Shown: one piece after another, positions 32,189 through 32,772 of the stretch | How positions within the stretch are numbered: the first letter of the stretch is position 1 | Layout: every line of letters starts with the position of its first letter | Made by a program: the position numbers and the translations under genes | Source: Minisyncoccota bacterium | GTDB lineage: Bacteria > Patescibacteriota > Minisyncoccia > 2-02-FULL-40-12 > GWA2-44-9 | NCBI GenBank assembly: GCA_018062285.1 | Contig: JAGOSO010000001.1 | Coordinates: 1-32,772 of the forward strand | Length of the DNA stretch: 32,772 bases | Direction: 5' to 3' | Notes under the pieces: generated by a model | What the model was told of the DNA's origin: nothing | What the model saw: the letters and a program-made list of their open reading frames with translations, nothing else | The model's database searches: none

Positions 32189-32757
32189 AATGCTCTCCCT
32201 TGGGCGATTTTCGCGATGCGACGACGCATCAGTTCGAGAAGTAGTGCCTTCGTCTTCAGATCCACACAGACCAGGTCACAAGCCCTTGCGGCCGGAACCA
32301 GTTTGCGCGTAATGAACTCGCCTTCTTCGGCAACTCCGAAAACTTGGTCAGCGGAAAGCTGGCCCGATCGAAGCTGGATAAAAGCGAGGTAGATCAGTTC
32401 GTCGAGAACGCCGGGTGAGGTTGCGAGCGGTTGACCAGCGTTGATCATTTCAATCTGATCTTCGTCGATTGTCGCACCAACTTCTTCTTCAGCTTCCCGA
32501 GCAATTGCAGCCTTCACCGACTCCGGACGATCACAGCGACCGGCAGGAACTTCGACGATAAAACCACTGGGGTTATCGTCACTGACCATAGCCATGCGCT
32601 GCTGCTCAACCAAGATGACACTGTCAGATTCCGGATCGTAGATCAGAAATGCGACACTGAACCTCCCGGCCCTTGTCCGAACAACCTCAATTACGCGCTT
32701 CGAATCATTGTCGAGAATTTTATCGACAATGACAAAATCCTTATCAGAACTAGTCAT
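32185..32757 (-). CDS. Nudix hydrolase, ADP-ribose pyrophosphatase-like
   Basis: The 190-residue protein has a complete Nudix box at 73-95 (G-x5-E-x7-R-E-x-x-E-E-x-G), preceded by E-V-P-A-G as in ADP-ribose pyrophosphatases. It has S-P-G at 114-116 about twenty residues after the box, a feature of NudF-type ADPR hydrolases. It would split ADP-ribose into AMP and ribose-5-phosphate, the precursor for PRPP. The alternative is a general nucleoside-diphosphate-sugar hydrolase. It is the first visible gene of the NAD module and is translationally coupled to the phosphoribosyltransferase. The start is preceded by GAAGGGAAGG at the window edge, so further upstream genes are possible. Confidence 0.85.
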   Translation of the reverse strand: MTSSDKDFVIVDKILDNDSKRVIEVVRTRAGRFSVAFLIYDPESDSVILVEQQRMAMVSDDNPSGFIVEVPAGRCDRPESVKAAIAREAEEEVGATIDEDQIEMINAGQPLATSPGVLDELIYLAFIQLRSGQLSADQVFGVAEEGEFITRKLVPAARACDLVCVDLKTKALLLELMRRRIAKIAQGRAL

Positions 32758-32772
32758 GACCTTCCCTTCTCT

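Overview
The window looks like the chromosome of a Candidate Phyla Radiation (Patescibacteria) bacterium, most likely Parcubacteria-like. This is inferred from gene content and style, not from a marker-gene search. Pointers are a UvrC that stops before its C-terminal HhH domain, a lysine-rich N-terminal tail on the main sigma factor, a group I intron inside a tRNA, core genes with almost no 5' leader and no Shine-Dalgarno (SD) sequence, and several small protein families that I associate with this group.

Layout. 1-990: the 3' end of a serine recombinase gene runs into a minus-strand tRNA-Asn(GUU) whose anticodon is split by a group I intron. A frameshifted HNH endonuclease gene follows and ends on a 24-bp copy of the tRNA-Asn 3' end. 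988-3738: small or accessory genes (Cys-rich protein, membrane AlbA_2/Schlafen-like protein, secreted peptide, DUF1059-like protein, lycopene-cyclase-like membrane protein). 3825-6918: rpoD and dnaG, overlapping out of frame. 7007-8205: a divergent pair, a secreted or anchored protein and a PD-(D/E)XK-like protein, with the promoters back to back. 8235-13106: a long minus-strand run, lemA, structured intergenic RNA, htpX, tRNA-Ser(GGA), VOC protein, xthA and four membrane or conserved proteins. 13222-15605: a small accessory gene and groES-groEL behind a strong promoter. 15706-16835: a two-gene accessory operon with a degenerate receiver domain. 17058-21829: nucleotidyltransferase, uvrC, 4-TM holin-like protein, secG and a membrane-anchored oligopeptide-binding protein. 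21850-24026: tRNA-Leu(CAG) and RNase J. 24120-27439: a small accessory gene, trpS, a deoxyhypusine-synthase-like gene and a eukaryotic-PMM-like HAD phosphatase. 27526-32757: an NAD module on the minus strand, Nudix hydrolase, nicotinate phosphoribosyltransferase-like, PRPP-synthetase-like and glutamine-dependent NAD synthetase.

Two gene populations are visible. AT-richer housekeeping genes have a -10 box just upstream of the start codon and no SD. Visibly GC-richer accessory genes (988-1479, 7007-8205, 13222-13521, 15706-16835, 24120-24302 and the NAD module) mostly have SD sequences, often strong, and tight terminators. Three of the accessory promoter regions share a CCTATTT-type half-site, which suggests a common regulator or a common origin.

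The most interesting locus is the NAD module. The PRPP-synthetase-like protein has lost the canonical R-Q-D residues and the D-T-G-G-T phosphate loop, and the phosphoribosyltransferase has nicotinate-type residues (T-S-N). No NMN/NaMN adenylyltransferase is seen next to them, but NadE and an ADP-ribose-pyrophosphatase-like Nudix enzyme are. This could be ordinary Preiss-Handler salvage with nadD elsewhere. It could also be a NARP1-like route that rebuilds NaAD directly from ADP-ribose and nicotinate and then amidates it to NAD.
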